Below, in pieces: positions 25,179-34,128 of a DNA stretch of 64,000 nt. Within the stretch, counting starts at the first letter, position 1; each line of letters starts with the position of its first letter. The DNA comes from Flavihumibacter stibioxidans (GTDB taxonomy: Bacteria; Bacteroidota; Bacteroidia; Chitinophagales; Chitinophagaceae). The notes below the pieces were generated by a model. The model was not told where the DNA came from, did no database searches, and saw only the letters and a program-made list of their open reading frames with translations. The stretch covers positions 434,001-498,000 of the forward strand of contig NZ_MBUA01000023.1 in assembly GCF_014332695.1 (NCBI RefSeq). The letters are read 5' to 3'. The position numbers were made by a program, and so were the translations under genes.

Positions 25179-28100
25179 TTCTTTCGCTTGCCAGGTGCAT
25201 AGGCTGTCAACGCCTGCCCATTGATGCCTAAAATAATTTTATCGCCGTCGAGCATGCAGGTCCGTACATCACCCCTGATGTGGAAGCCCGATTCAACCTG
25301 TGACACATAGGTGTATCCGCCCTTCCCATTTCCCTTCAGTAACTGTCCGTAACTGGCATCAAATTTTCCGAGCCTGATTTTTGTATGGCTGTTATTGCCA
25401 CAGAGCAGGAGGTCTGTATTGCCATCTTTATCATAATCCAGTTGCAGGATGGTAAACACGGGAGAATATTGCACTTCCACCGGAAGCTGCGCAGGAGACA
25501 ACCTGCCTCCGGTGCCGGAAAGAAACAGAGTGGTTTGCAGGTGATTGGCTCTGAGGTGACCGGCTGTTTTCAGTTCGTTGTTCTGGAAAAGTTCGTCCAT
25601 GCCAATGTCTGCATAACTCTTAAAACTTGAAAATCGTTTACGCATCACCGGGAGTTGTGCAATCAGTTCATCACGGGTTACATAGGGATAACTTTTCTGC
25701 CCGATATAAAAACTGAAGATCGGGTCCACGGAGCCGTTGCCATCAAAATCCTTAAAAAACATTTCAGCGGGTTCGGCCTCAGTTGCCCTGATCTGGGTAT
25801 TGAGTCCCATATTTCCCACGATAAGATCAGGACGGCCATCGCCGTTGAAATCGCCGGCACTGATGGTATTCCAGAAACCTGAATAGGATTGGTCGAAATA
25901 TTGCCGGGTACTGTTCTGCAGTTTACCTTTTTCTGATGTAAATACAGTCACTGGCATCCATTCACCTGCCACCACCAGTTCCTGTTTCTTATCCAGGTCA
26001 AGGTCAATCCAGACGGCATCTGTTACCATTCCAATCCGGGATAAACCGGGACAGATTGATTCCGTCTGGTCGGAAAAATTTCCTTTCCCATCGTTCAGCA
26101 GAAGGTAGCTGGCCGGGGCTTCGGGATATCGACCCGGTACTACCCTGCCACCCACGAAGAGATCCATAAAACCGTCGCCATTGATATCACCCGCCTTCAC
26201 GCAGGATTTACTTCCCGATACAGCAGGCAAAGCGGCCCTGGTAAAATCATTCTTACCGTTATTGAGGTAAAGGCGGTCTTGCAGCAGTGGGTCTTGCGGC
26301 GCCAGGTTGTGGTAGCCGCCGCTGGCTATATACAGATCCGGTTGACCATCACCGTTAGCATCAAAAATTTCAATGGCGGCATCGTGAAATGCTTTGTCGG
26401 CATCAAAAGCTTTGATCGGATTGCGTTGGTAGGAACCCCCGGGCTGTTGCAGGTAGAGGGAAGCAGGAACACCCGATTCACCACCCATCAGGATATCCTG
26501 GAGTCCGTCCTGGTTAAAATCGTATTTCGCCATGCATGGACCACTGAAGGAAAACTGGCTGAGGAGCAGGGGCTGCCTGTTAAAATCATTGATGACGGGG
26601 TTGGTATGTATGTATGGAATACCGGGTGCAACTTCCGTGAACCAGCTTCCGGAATGTTTCGCCGGAACCGCTTTTTCACCGGCATTTGTTTCCGCAAGAG
26701 TCAGCAGCTGGTCTGCTTTTACATCGTACAGCTTTTGCTGCTTTCCGCTGTTCCATGTTATAATCAAAGAGTCTGCTTTTACGGATGTCCCGAGGCCAAT
26801 ATGCAGGGTTGTTGAAACACTGGACAGGTAACCCCGGACCGGGTTCTGCTCCACCAACTGCATTCCTCCCTCGTGGTACACTTTAAGGTTTGCACCCAGT
26901 CCCTGTGTATTGCCGGCTCCCCCGGTTAGGCGAACCTGGAGATAGTGATGCGGGTTGAGTCCGCGTGCATTATTGCTGTAAATAAAAGCAGGCTGGTTAA
27001 TATTGTTGACCACCAGGTCAAGATCACCGTCATTATCAAGATCCGCATATACAGCTCCGTTACTGTTAGATGCCTGGCCCATACCCCATTTAGCGCCCTG
27101 GTTTTCAAAACCGGCGCCCTGCCGGTTCCGGAAGATATAGTTGGCCACATTGGAGGAAGGCATCTGCTGAATGATCTCCATTACATCTTCCCGTTGCAGC
27201 CTGCCTTTGGTCTGCACGTACTCATTCATGTAATGGATGAAATCCAGGTTGGTATAATCCCGCAGGTAGCCATTGGTTACATAGAGGTCTTTCCAACCAT
27301 CATTGTCGTAATCGGCCAGCAGGGCAGACCAGCTCCAGTCGGTATTGGAAACACCTGCCACCTGGCCTGTTTCACTGAAGCTCCCGTTGCCGTTATTCAG
27401 TTGCAGCATGTTCCGCATATACTGGTAGTAAAAGCCGCTGCGCAGGTTCTGGTTGAATTTTTCGTAATTATCCGGCGCCAGCAACAATTTCTGCCGGCGA
27501 TTGTCTTCGGGCAGCATGTCCAGCGAAAAAATATCAGGTAAACAATCATTGTTCACATCGGCCACATCATTCCCCATGGAAAACTGGCTGGTATGCCCCA
27601 GGCTGTTTTCCAGCCGGTTGGTAAAGGTTCCGTTTTGGTTATTAAGGTACAGGTAATCGGGAACGGAATAATCATTGGACACATAGAAATCAGGCCAGCC
27701 GTCGGAATTGAAATCCGATATCCCCAGTCCCAGTCCATAACTTAACTCCGAACCATTGATGCCGGAACGGGTGGTCACATCTTCAAATTTTCCGTTGTTC
27801 TGGCGGAACAGCCGAAGACCCTTTTCCGGATTATCCTGGCGAAGCAGTTCTGCGGTACCCACTTCATTGAGCAGGGGCAGGTTCTTGGGGTTATGATTCA
27901 GCAGCAACATATCCAGGTCGCCGTCTTTATCATAGTCAAGCCAATAAGATTGATTGCTGAAACCTGTGCTGGCAAGTCCAAACTGTTCTGCCTGCTCTTC
28001 AAAACGGGGAATTCCATTGCTGTCATTACCTACATTGATAAAAAGCTGGTTGGCCCTTTTGGGAGCCGGCATGGCGCCGGAATAACAGAGATAGATATCC

Positions 28101-28513
28101 AGTTTTCCGTCGGCATTTATGTCCACCGCACTGATGCCGGTTTTCCAGGGACCAGGCCGTCCGCCGGCAGCAGAAACGGTGGTGATATCCTGGAATTTCA
28201 TCCCGCCCCTATTCAGGTAGAACCTGTTTTCACCCATATTGGAGCTGAAATAAAGATCTGCCAGACCATCGTTGTTGAAATCACCTGCTGCCACCCCACC
28301 ACCGTTGTAGAAATATTCATACATCAGGATATTGGTGTTCAGCCCTTCGGTCAGGGTGTTCTGAAAATCAATATTGGTTTGTTCCGGAGTCAGCAGGGAA
28401 AATAATGCCGGACCTGAACTTCCTTCCGCTTTATCAGGCTGGTCCTTACAACCGGTGCCGGTCAGGCAGATACCGGCCATCAATACACTCAGGATAGCAA
28501 TCGTACTCTTCAT
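25175..28513 (-). CDS. Large FG-GAP/ASPIC-UnbV repeat lipoprotein
   Basis: This 1112-residue protein carries a lipobox (LMAGICLTGTGC). It has two blocks of FG-GAP/VCBS repeats (DFNNDGLADLYF, DINADGKLDIYL, DYDKDGDLDMLL and later DFNQDGLQDILM, DINGDGFMDLFV, DFNGDGRPDLIV) separated by an ASPIC/UnbV domain (about 530-600). It should fold as two seven-bladed propellers on the cell surface or in the periplasm. It follows susD after a 74-bp gap that holds an intrinsic terminator and overlaps the haloperoxidase gene. Ligand and function are unknown; Sus-locus position suggests substrate binding or enzyme docking. Confidence 0.88.
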   Translation of the reverse strand: MKSTIAILSVLMAGICLTGTGCKDQPDKAEGSSGPALFSLLTPEQTNIDFQNTLTEGLNTNILMYEYFYNGGGVAAGDFNNDGLADLYFSSNMGENRFYLNRGGMKFQDITTVSAAGGRPGPWKTGISAVDINADGKLDIYLCYSGAMPAPKRANQLFINVGNDSNGIPRFEEQAEQFGLASTGFSNQSYWLDYDKDGDLDMLLLNHNPKNLPLLNEVGTAELLRQDNPEKGLRLFRQNNGKFEDVTTRSGINGSELSYGLGLGISDFNSDGWPDFYVSNDYSVPDYLYLNNQNGTFTNRLENSLGHTSQFSMGNDVADVNNDCLPDIFSLDMLPEDNRRQKLLLAPDNYEKFNQNLRSGFYYQYMRNMLQLNNGNGSFSETGQVAGVSNTDWSWSALLADYDNDGWKDLYVTNGYLRDYTNLDFIHYMNEYVQTKGRLQREDVMEIIQQMPSSNVANYIFRNRQGAGFENQGAKWGMGQASNSNGAVYADLDNDGDLDLVVNNINQPAFIYSNNARGLNPHHYLQVRLTGGAGNTQGLGANLKVYHEGGMQLVEQNPVRGYLSSVSTTLHIGLGTSVKADSLIITWNSGKQQKLYDVKADQLLTLAETNAGEKAVPAKHSGSWFTEVAPGIPYIHTNPVINDFNRQPLLLSQFSFSGPCMAKYDFNQDGLQDILMGGESGVPASLYLQQPGGSYQRNPIKAFDADKAFHDAAIEIFDANGDGQPDLYIASGGYHNLAPQDPLLQDRLYLNNGKNDFTRAALPAVSGSKSCVKAGDINGDGFMDLFVGGRVVPGRYPEAPASYLLLNDGKGNFSDQTESICPGLSRIGMVTDAVWIDLDLDKKQELVVAGEWMPVTVFTSEKGKLQNSTRQYFDQSYSGFWNTISAGDFNGDGRPDLIVGNMGLNTQIRATEAEPAEMFFKDFDGNGSVDPIFSFYIGQKSYPYVTRDELIAQLPVMRKRFSSFKSYADIGMDELFQNNELKTAGHLRANHLQTTLFLSGTGGRLSPAQLPVEVQYSPVFTILQLDYDKDGNTDLLLCGNNSHTKIRLGKFDASYGQLLKGNGKGGYTYVSQVESGFHIRGDVRTCMLDGDKIILGINGQALTAYAPGKRKK

Positions 28514-28530
28514 TAGAAATGAGATATATA

Positions 28531-28566
28531 AAAAAATCTATTCCCAATTTAGGAATAGATTTTTTT
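28531..28566. terminator. Bidirectional intrinsic terminator between susD and the FG-GAP gene
   Basis: Fourteen-bp perfect arms (28531-28544 and 28552-28565, stem core TCTATTCC) with a 7-nt loop end in a run of seven Ts on both strands. It lies inside the Sus-like operon, so it probably reduces rather than stops transcription of the three downstream genes. Confidence 0.75.
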
Positions 28567-28587
28567 ATCATTCGGTTGAATCTTTAT

Positions 28588-30465
28588 TTAAAATCCGGGA
28601 TTCTGAACGAGTTTATCATTCCGGTTCATTTCATCGCGACTGATCGGTCGGTAATACATTTTGTCCAGCCATTTCCTGGTTTCATTTTCAGTATTATCCA
28701 CCACGGTATAGGTATAGTTATATACGGTTTTATCATGCCTGTATGGAACCAGCGCGGTTTTACCGGGCTTCAGCGTTGCCTTCACATTGATGGCTTTAAT
28801 GCCGCGGCCAACAGTTTCTGCGGGTATCATCCACCTCCTGGCATCGTGGTAGCGATGCTCTTCATAGGCGAGTTCAACCCTGCGCTCGTTGCGGTAACGG
28901 TTCACCAGAGCTGTACCAGCATCGGTAATGGCAGGCATACCTGAGCGGAACCTGATCTTGTTCAGCCAGTTCCTGGCTTCACCTTCATCTCCGGTGGCAA
29001 GGCAGGCCTCCACATAGTTCAGCACCACTTCGGTGTAACGGATGAATGGCCATGGAACCAACTGCGCGTTCGACTGGTTATCGGCCAATGCCGGGTTGGG
29101 ATCGATGAACTTACGGGTATAATAGTGCGTGCGGCTGCCGTTCCAGTTCTCCACCTCAGATTCGCGGGTATCAATTCCATTTACAAATCCACCAGCACCA
29201 TTGTCATAGTAACCGGTCTGGATCTGGTTGGCAGGATCCTTTCCTGCAACGTCTGAGGGTCTTGGTTTCCATTCTGCGCCATCAAATAAAATGGTGGCAT
29301 ACATCCGCGGATCGCGATTAGCATAAGGATCAGCTTTATGATCTGGATTGGACCAGTCAAATTTGCTGCCATCCATCATTTCGTAATCATCCACCAATTG
29401 CTGGATCGGGGTGTTTCCTGCCCAGTTATGGTAACCATTCGGGCCATTGTTGATACCATAGTGGATACCACCAAGCGGCCAGTTATCTTCCTGGGTATAG
29501 AGGGCGGACATGGTCCGCTGGAAGATAAGTTCTACACCGGCAGCAGCATCTCCCACTGCACTTCCGCCACCGAGTGACAGGGAAATATAATTCGCTTTTC
29601 CAGCTTCCGCATCCACCGGTTCAGTGAGGTTCAGTTTATATCCCTGTCCTTCATCCAGCGCTGCTTTAGCGGCCGCTTTGGCAGCCTGCCACCTGGCCTG
29701 CCTGTCGCCGCCGGCATAAGCCACCAGGTCAATGTTGGGATAACCGCTTAAGGTAGCAGATTTTGCTTTTGCGGTTGGACCGTCGTGCAGGTCGCTGGCA
29801 GCATACAATAATACCCTGGCTTTTAAGGCCATGGCCGACAATTTGGATGCCCGGCCGGCAGTAACTGACTTGCCTGTCAGCAACAGTGCGGCACTATCCA
29901 GGTCGGAAACAATTGAACTCACTGTTTCATCAAATGTATTACGGGCAATGGTGTAGTCCTCATTCAGACCATAGGGCCTTTTGATCAGGGGTACGCCACC
30001 ATAAAAACGCATCAGCTGGTGGTAATAGTAACCCCTCAGGAAATAGGCTTCACCCAACAGGCGATCCCTTAATACATCATCATCAAAAGTAGAGGTGGGC
30101 AACCTGTCGATGGCAATATTCGCGTCGCGAATGGCCAGGTACATATTATCCCAGCCATAGGTACCGCTGATCCAGCCGATATTGGAAGGTGATTCAGAGC
30201 CTTCCATGAAAGTATTAATATTCCGGCCGGCATGGGTAAACATGGCTTCGTCTGTCAGGGCAGCTAATGCCTGCTCTTCAAAGCCCCCGTATCCAAGGTA
30301 AGAATACACGTTATAAATAAAAGCCTGGGAAAGCGGACCATCGGCCCAGGTGGCTTCACTGGAAATTTTATCCAGGGGTTGCGTATTCATAAAATCCTTG
30401 CTACAGGAAACAATCGAAACCAATAAAGTGCAGGCAACTCCCAATATGATATTTCTATTTTTCAT
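28588..30465 (-). CDS. SusD/RagB family outer-membrane substrate-binding lipoprotein
   Basis: This 625-residue lipoprotein has a lipobox (LLVSIVSC) and the SusD N-terminal pattern (FMNTQPLDKISSEATWAD). Tetratricopeptide-like helices follow (LLGEAYFLRGYYYHQLMRFYGGVPLI), and the C-terminal signature is RNERRVELAYEEHRYHDARRWMI. It caps the SusC transporter and captures the ligand at the cell surface. It starts 10 bp after the susC stop. Ligand is unknown; no glycoside hydrolase or protease lies in the locus. Confidence 0.95.
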   Translation of the reverse strand: MKNRNIILGVACTLLVSIVSCSKDFMNTQPLDKISSEATWADGPLSQAFIYNVYSYLGYGGFEEQALAALTDEAMFTHAGRNINTFMEGSESPSNIGWISGTYGWDNMYLAIRDANIAIDRLPTSTFDDDVLRDRLLGEAYFLRGYYYHQLMRFYGGVPLIKRPYGLNEDYTIARNTFDETVSSIVSDLDSAALLLTGKSVTAGRASKLSAMALKARVLLYAASDLHDGPTAKAKSATLSGYPNIDLVAYAGGDRQARWQAAKAAAKAALDEGQGYKLNLTEPVDAEAGKANYISLSLGGGSAVGDAAAGVELIFQRTMSALYTQEDNWPLGGIHYGINNGPNGYHNWAGNTPIQQLVDDYEMMDGSKFDWSNPDHKADPYANRDPRMYATILFDGAEWKPRPSDVAGKDPANQIQTGYYDNGAGGFVNGIDTRESEVENWNGSRTHYYTRKFIDPNPALADNQSNAQLVPWPFIRYTEVVLNYVEACLATGDEGEARNWLNKIRFRSGMPAITDAGTALVNRYRNERRVELAYEEHRYHDARRWMIPAETVGRGIKAINVKATLKPGKTALVPYRHDKTVYNYTYTVVDNTENETRKWLDKMYYRPISRDEMNRNDKLVQNPGF

Positions 30466-30475
30466 CTGTACTAGT

Positions 30476-33400
30476 TTAGAATGTTAAGCTGAGTCCGGCA
30501 TTGATCACCCTTGGTTGCGGATAATAAACACCACTTTCAACAGTTGCTTCAGGATCGAACACTTTCATCCTGTCGATGGTAAATACATTGAGTCCGTTGG
30601 CGAAAAGCCTGAGGTTGCTCATTTTTAATTTGTCGAGGATTGCCGGCTTGAAATTATAACCGATCTCAATGTTTTTCAAACGGAGATAATTCTTGCTGAA
30701 CAGATAGTAGGTGTTGAAACCGAAGTTACCACCGGTGAAATAGGTATCACCACGACTGGCCAGCCTGGGATGTTCGCTGCTTGGGTTATCAATTGACCAG
30801 CGATTCTCGTAGAAATAGTCGAGGTAGTTACCGATATCCCCAGATTCTGTCTGGATGCGGATGGCTGCACCGGCTGCGCCCTGGAACAGGATGCTCAGGT
30901 CGAAGCCCTTGTAACGCACATCTACAGTGGCACCATAGTTAAAGGTTGGGGTAGCATTCTTATCCATCCTCACACGGTCATCGGCATCAATCTTATTGTC
31001 GCCGTTCACATCTTCAAATTTCATGTCACCGGGACGCAGGGTTCCTGTCACACCACTATAGTCAATAGTGTTCTTGTTGATGTCTTCCTGGTCTTTGAAT
31101 ACACCGGCTGATTTATATACCAGGTAACCATTGATCTGTTTGCCTTCCCTCTTCTGATACTCGGGAATTCCAGGTGTTTCATCCATGAAAACCACTTTGT
31201 TCTTGGCATAACCACCATTGATACCTGCCCTGATAACGAGGTCTTTGTTTATGGTGGTATTATACCCCAGGCTAAATTCAAATCCTTTGTTGTCAACGCG
31301 GCCGGCGTTAACAGGCGGAAGCCTGCTTCCAATGCCGGAGGAACCCGGGGTGGAACCCAATTTCTGGATCAGGATCTGGTCTCTCTTATTAAAGAAGTAT
31401 TCCAGGGTCAGGTCGATCTTGCCATCCAGCAAACCCGCGTCCAAACCGATATTGTAGTTATTGGCCCTTTCCCAGGTAAAATCAGGGTTGGCGAGAACTG
31501 TTTCCCTCAGTGTGGTAACCACCTGGCTGTTAATGGGGTAAGCACCAAAACCATAGGTCGAGAGGTAAGCATATTCCTGAAGCCTTCCGCCATAGAATAC
31601 CTGGTCATTACCCATCTGGCCGTAAGAGGCCCTGAGTTTCAGGTAGTTTATTGCTTTTACATTCCAGAAGTCCTCATTGGAGATATTCCATCCAAGCAGG
31701 AGACCGGGGAAGAATCCAAAACGTTTGTTTTCAGAAAACATCTGGGAACCATCATAGCGCCAGATAAATTCTGCCAGGTATTTTTCCTGGAAGTTATATT
31801 GAGCCCTGCCATAATAACCAAGGCGTGCTCTTTTATAGGCACCTCCATCGGTATTCTGCTGCAGGGAACCACCAGCAAATAACTGGTCAACGGCGGTGGA
31901 AATATAGTTCCTGCGATAGGCAAGGAAGCCTTCCCCTTCAAATGTTTCCTTGGTTACACCTGCCATTATGCCGATGTTATGGCTTCCGATTTTACGGTCA
32001 TAGTTCAGCATACCGGTCAGGTTGGTATTCAGCACCATGCCATAACGCTGTGAAAGCCTGGGGTCGGTGAAATTGGAACGAACGGCTCCCACCAGTTTGG
32101 GTGTTTTACCATCTTCCTCATACGTGATCTTATCCCAGTAATAGAGTTTCCAGGGGGTTTGCCACCTTTTTTCGGTCTGGCTGTTCTTATCAACGGCGCC
32201 GGATAAGGTAAGTTTAAGTCCCTTGATCCAGGGATTGGTAATGTCAACGGAGCCATTGGCCTGCACATAATCGGTCGGATTCTTCACATAACCGGTAGCG
32301 TTCGTGGTAATCACGTAAGGGTTTTGTCCGTTTTCGATATCCGGACCGGGAAGGCCGTTTGGCCATACTTCAGGCTCAGTGGGGCGACCACGCATCAGCA
32401 TACGGAAAATGGAACCCGCACTTTCAGTGGGGAAATTCCGGTCTTCCCTCCGTACCAGTATACCCAGGTTCGCACTGATATAGTTATTCACCTTGGCATT
32501 CAGGTTTGTCCTGAAGTTATACTGCTTATACTTCGTGGCGGAATTGTTGTAATACGCGTCCTGGCTGATATAACCCATGGAAGTGAAATAGCGCACATTT
32601 TCATTGCCCCCGCTCAGTTGCAGGTTATGGCGCGATTGTGGCGACCAGTCCTTGAAAGCATCATCAAACCAATCGGTATCGGGGTAACCCCATGGATCGC
32701 TGTGGTCCTTATATTTCTGTACAGCTTCCGGACTATAATTGGCATTAATGGTATTGATGCCGGGAGTGGGTGAATCGTAGGTTCCTGTTTGCTGGATAGC
32801 AGACCAGGCAGCCTGCCATTCGTTCACCGGAATGGTTTTATAGATGGGCAACTCATTCATGATATTGGCATACTGGAAAGCATTGGCCATTTTAGGAACC
32901 CTGCCCGGCTGGCTCCAGCCCTGGTTGAAATCATACGTGATCTTGGGCTTGCCGGTAGCACCTTTTTTAGTGGTGATCAGGATGGCTCCGTTTGCCGCAC
33001 GCGCACCATAAATAGCGGCAGAGGCGTCTTTCAGCACGGAGATGGATTCAATGTCCTTGGGGTTCAGGCGACCCAGGCCACCATCCCTGTCGGGTATACC
33101 ATCGATAACCACCAGCGGGCTGCTGTTACCCAGGGTGTTGGTACCACGAATATTGATGGTAGCGCCATCATATCCGGGCTCACCACTCTGCTGGATAACT
33201 ACCAGTCCGGGCAGTCGCCCTGCGAGTGAGTTAGACAGGTCAACCGCAGGTGATTTTACCAGTGCCTCGCCTTTTACGGCAGTAACGGCACCGGTTACCG
33301 TAACTTTCCTCTGGGTACCATATCCCACCACCACCACGTCGGATAGTTGGGAGGATTCCGGCATCAGGGTAATGGAAACCGTATTGGAACTGTTGAGGGT

Positions 33401-33727
33401 ATATTCCTGTGATTTAAAGCCGATATAACTAATTACCAGCACGTTTTTACCGTCTGGTACCGTCAGTTTAAAATTTCCATCTTCATTGGTAGTGGTACCG
33501 ATGGTGGTGCCCTTTACCTGGACGGAAGCGTTGGCAACGGGACTGCCTTTTTCATCAACGATGCGTCCGCTGATTTCACGGTCTGCAAAATAGGCGATCC
33601 CCGCGGGATCAGTTGGTGTGGCATTGGAAAACGCAGGTGCCGCAAGGGATAATCCGACTAATGCGACGAGCATAAAGCCGGTTCTCTTACTGCCACAAAA
33701 TGGGTGAGGCATAAATGAATGATTCAT
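30476..33727 (-). CDS. SusC/RagA family TonB-linked outer-membrane transporter
   Basis: This 1083-residue protein has a signal peptide (FMLVALVGLSLAAPAFS), a carboxypeptidase-regulatory-like N-terminal domain (ISGRIVDEKGSPVANASVQVKG), a TonB-box-to-plug region (DVVVVGYGTQRK, then the SusC hallmark LKDASAAIYGARAANGAILITTKKG) and a 22-strand-type barrel. It imports a substrate across the outer membrane using TonB energy. It heads a five-gene operon. The upstream 401-bp region has palindromes but no adjacent regulator gene such as a SusR, hybrid two-component protein or ECF sigma/anti-sigma pair. Confidence 0.96.
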   Translation of the reverse strand: MNHSFMPHPFCGSKRTGFMLVALVGLSLAAPAFSNATPTDPAGIAYFADREISGRIVDEKGSPVANASVQVKGTTIGTTTNEDGNFKLTVPDGKNVLVISYIGFKSQEYTLNSSNTVSITLMPESSQLSDVVVVGYGTQRKVTVTGAVTAVKGEALVKSPAVDLSNSLAGRLPGLVVIQQSGEPGYDGATINIRGTNTLGNSSPLVVIDGIPDRDGGLGRLNPKDIESISVLKDASAAIYGARAANGAILITTKKGATGKPKITYDFNQGWSQPGRVPKMANAFQYANIMNELPIYKTIPVNEWQAAWSAIQQTGTYDSPTPGINTINANYSPEAVQKYKDHSDPWGYPDTDWFDDAFKDWSPQSRHNLQLSGGNENVRYFTSMGYISQDAYYNNSATKYKQYNFRTNLNAKVNNYISANLGILVRREDRNFPTESAGSIFRMLMRGRPTEPEVWPNGLPGPDIENGQNPYVITTNATGYVKNPTDYVQANGSVDITNPWIKGLKLTLSGAVDKNSQTEKRWQTPWKLYYWDKITYEEDGKTPKLVGAVRSNFTDPRLSQRYGMVLNTNLTGMLNYDRKIGSHNIGIMAGVTKETFEGEGFLAYRRNYISTAVDQLFAGGSLQQNTDGGAYKRARLGYYGRAQYNFQEKYLAEFIWRYDGSQMFSENKRFGFFPGLLLGWNISNEDFWNVKAINYLKLRASYGQMGNDQVFYGGRLQEYAYLSTYGFGAYPINSQVVTTLRETVLANPDFTWERANNYNIGLDAGLLDGKIDLTLEYFFNKRDQILIQKLGSTPGSSGIGSRLPPVNAGRVDNKGFEFSLGYNTTINKDLVIRAGINGGYAKNKVVFMDETPGIPEYQKREGKQINGYLVYKSAGVFKDQEDINKNTIDYSGVTGTLRPGDMKFEDVNGDNKIDADDRVRMDKNATPTFNYGATVDVRYKGFDLSILFQGAAGAAIRIQTESGDIGNYLDYFYENRWSIDNPSSEHPRLASRGDTYFTGGNFGFNTYYLFSKNYLRLKNIEIGYNFKPAILDKLKMSNLRLFANGLNVFTIDRMKVFDPEATVESGVYYPQPRVINAGLSLTF

Positions 33728-33897
33728 TTAATAGAATTGACAATAGTTGAAAAATGGGGTTCCGCAGCATTTGTGTTTCAGCCTCGTTTCGACCGGCTGT
33801 AAATCAATTGTGGAATCAAATACTGATGAGGGGGGAATACATCACTCCTTGTATGGCGGAGCCATAATAGCAATCGTCTCATAATTAGTTGCAGTTT

Positions 33898-33908
33898 GGT
33901 TACTAACC
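33898..33908. promoter_or_regulatory. Small palindrome GGTTACTAACC
   Basis: Five-bp arms around a single base; it lies in the AT-rich upstream zone of susC. It could be an operator half of a larger site; evidence is weak. Confidence 0.2.
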
Positions 33909-33947
33909 CCTAATATAAGACAATTTTAACAATAGTCAATCTTACAC

Positions 33948-33968
33948 TTATTGGATTTTAACCAATAA
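33948..33968. promoter_or_regulatory. Palindrome TTATTGG-N7-CCAATAA upstream of susC
   Basis: Seven-bp perfect arms separated by 7 bp, a spacing typical of a dimeric regulator site. It lies about 220 bp upstream of the susC start codon. Confidence 0.35.
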
Positions 33969-33991
33969 TGATACAAATCTGCCCTGTGAGC

Positions 33992-34011
33992 TTCCGCAAA
34001 CGATTGCGGAA
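33992..34011. promoter_or_regulatory. Palindrome TTCCGCAA-N4-TTGCGGAA
   Basis: Eight-bp perfect arms with a 4-bp centre. It has A-rich sequence after it on the plus strand and T-rich sequence before it on the minus strand, so it is not an intrinsic terminator in either direction. An operator is possible. Confidence 0.35.
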
Positions 34012-34042
34012 CAAAAAAAAGAGGGTGTGTGACGGTTGGACA

Positions 34043-34121
34043 GGTGTCTGACATTTGGACCCACGGTATGGCGTCTGACGTTTGGGCTCGCTGTATTCAG
34101 TAATGCTAAACGTCAGACGCC
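34043..34121. repeat. REP-like GTCTGAC cluster, three units
   Basis: A T-variant unit (GGTGTCTGACATTT at 34043) precedes a perfect 14-bp-arm hairpin formed by GGCGTCTGACGTTT (34070-34083) and its complement (34108-34121) with a 24-nt loop. It ends 8 bp from the acyl-CoA dehydrogenase stop. Confidence 0.85.
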
Positions 34122-34128
34122 TCTGCTC

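Larger units (their letters stand above)
33728..34128. other. 401-bp upstream region of the Sus-like operon
   Basis: No protein gene is supported. The stretch holds an AT-rich putative promoter zone (about 33900-33970, minus strand), three palindromes (33898-33908, 33948-33968, 33992-34011) and a REP-like cluster (34043-34121). If transcription starts in the AT-rich zone, susC has a leader of roughly 180 nt. Confidence 0.45.

Noticed and set aside
33992-34011. Intrinsic terminator of the acyl-CoA dehydrogenase gene
   Set aside because: On the minus strand the T-run precedes rather than follows the hairpin, and a REP-like cluster lies between it and the gene.
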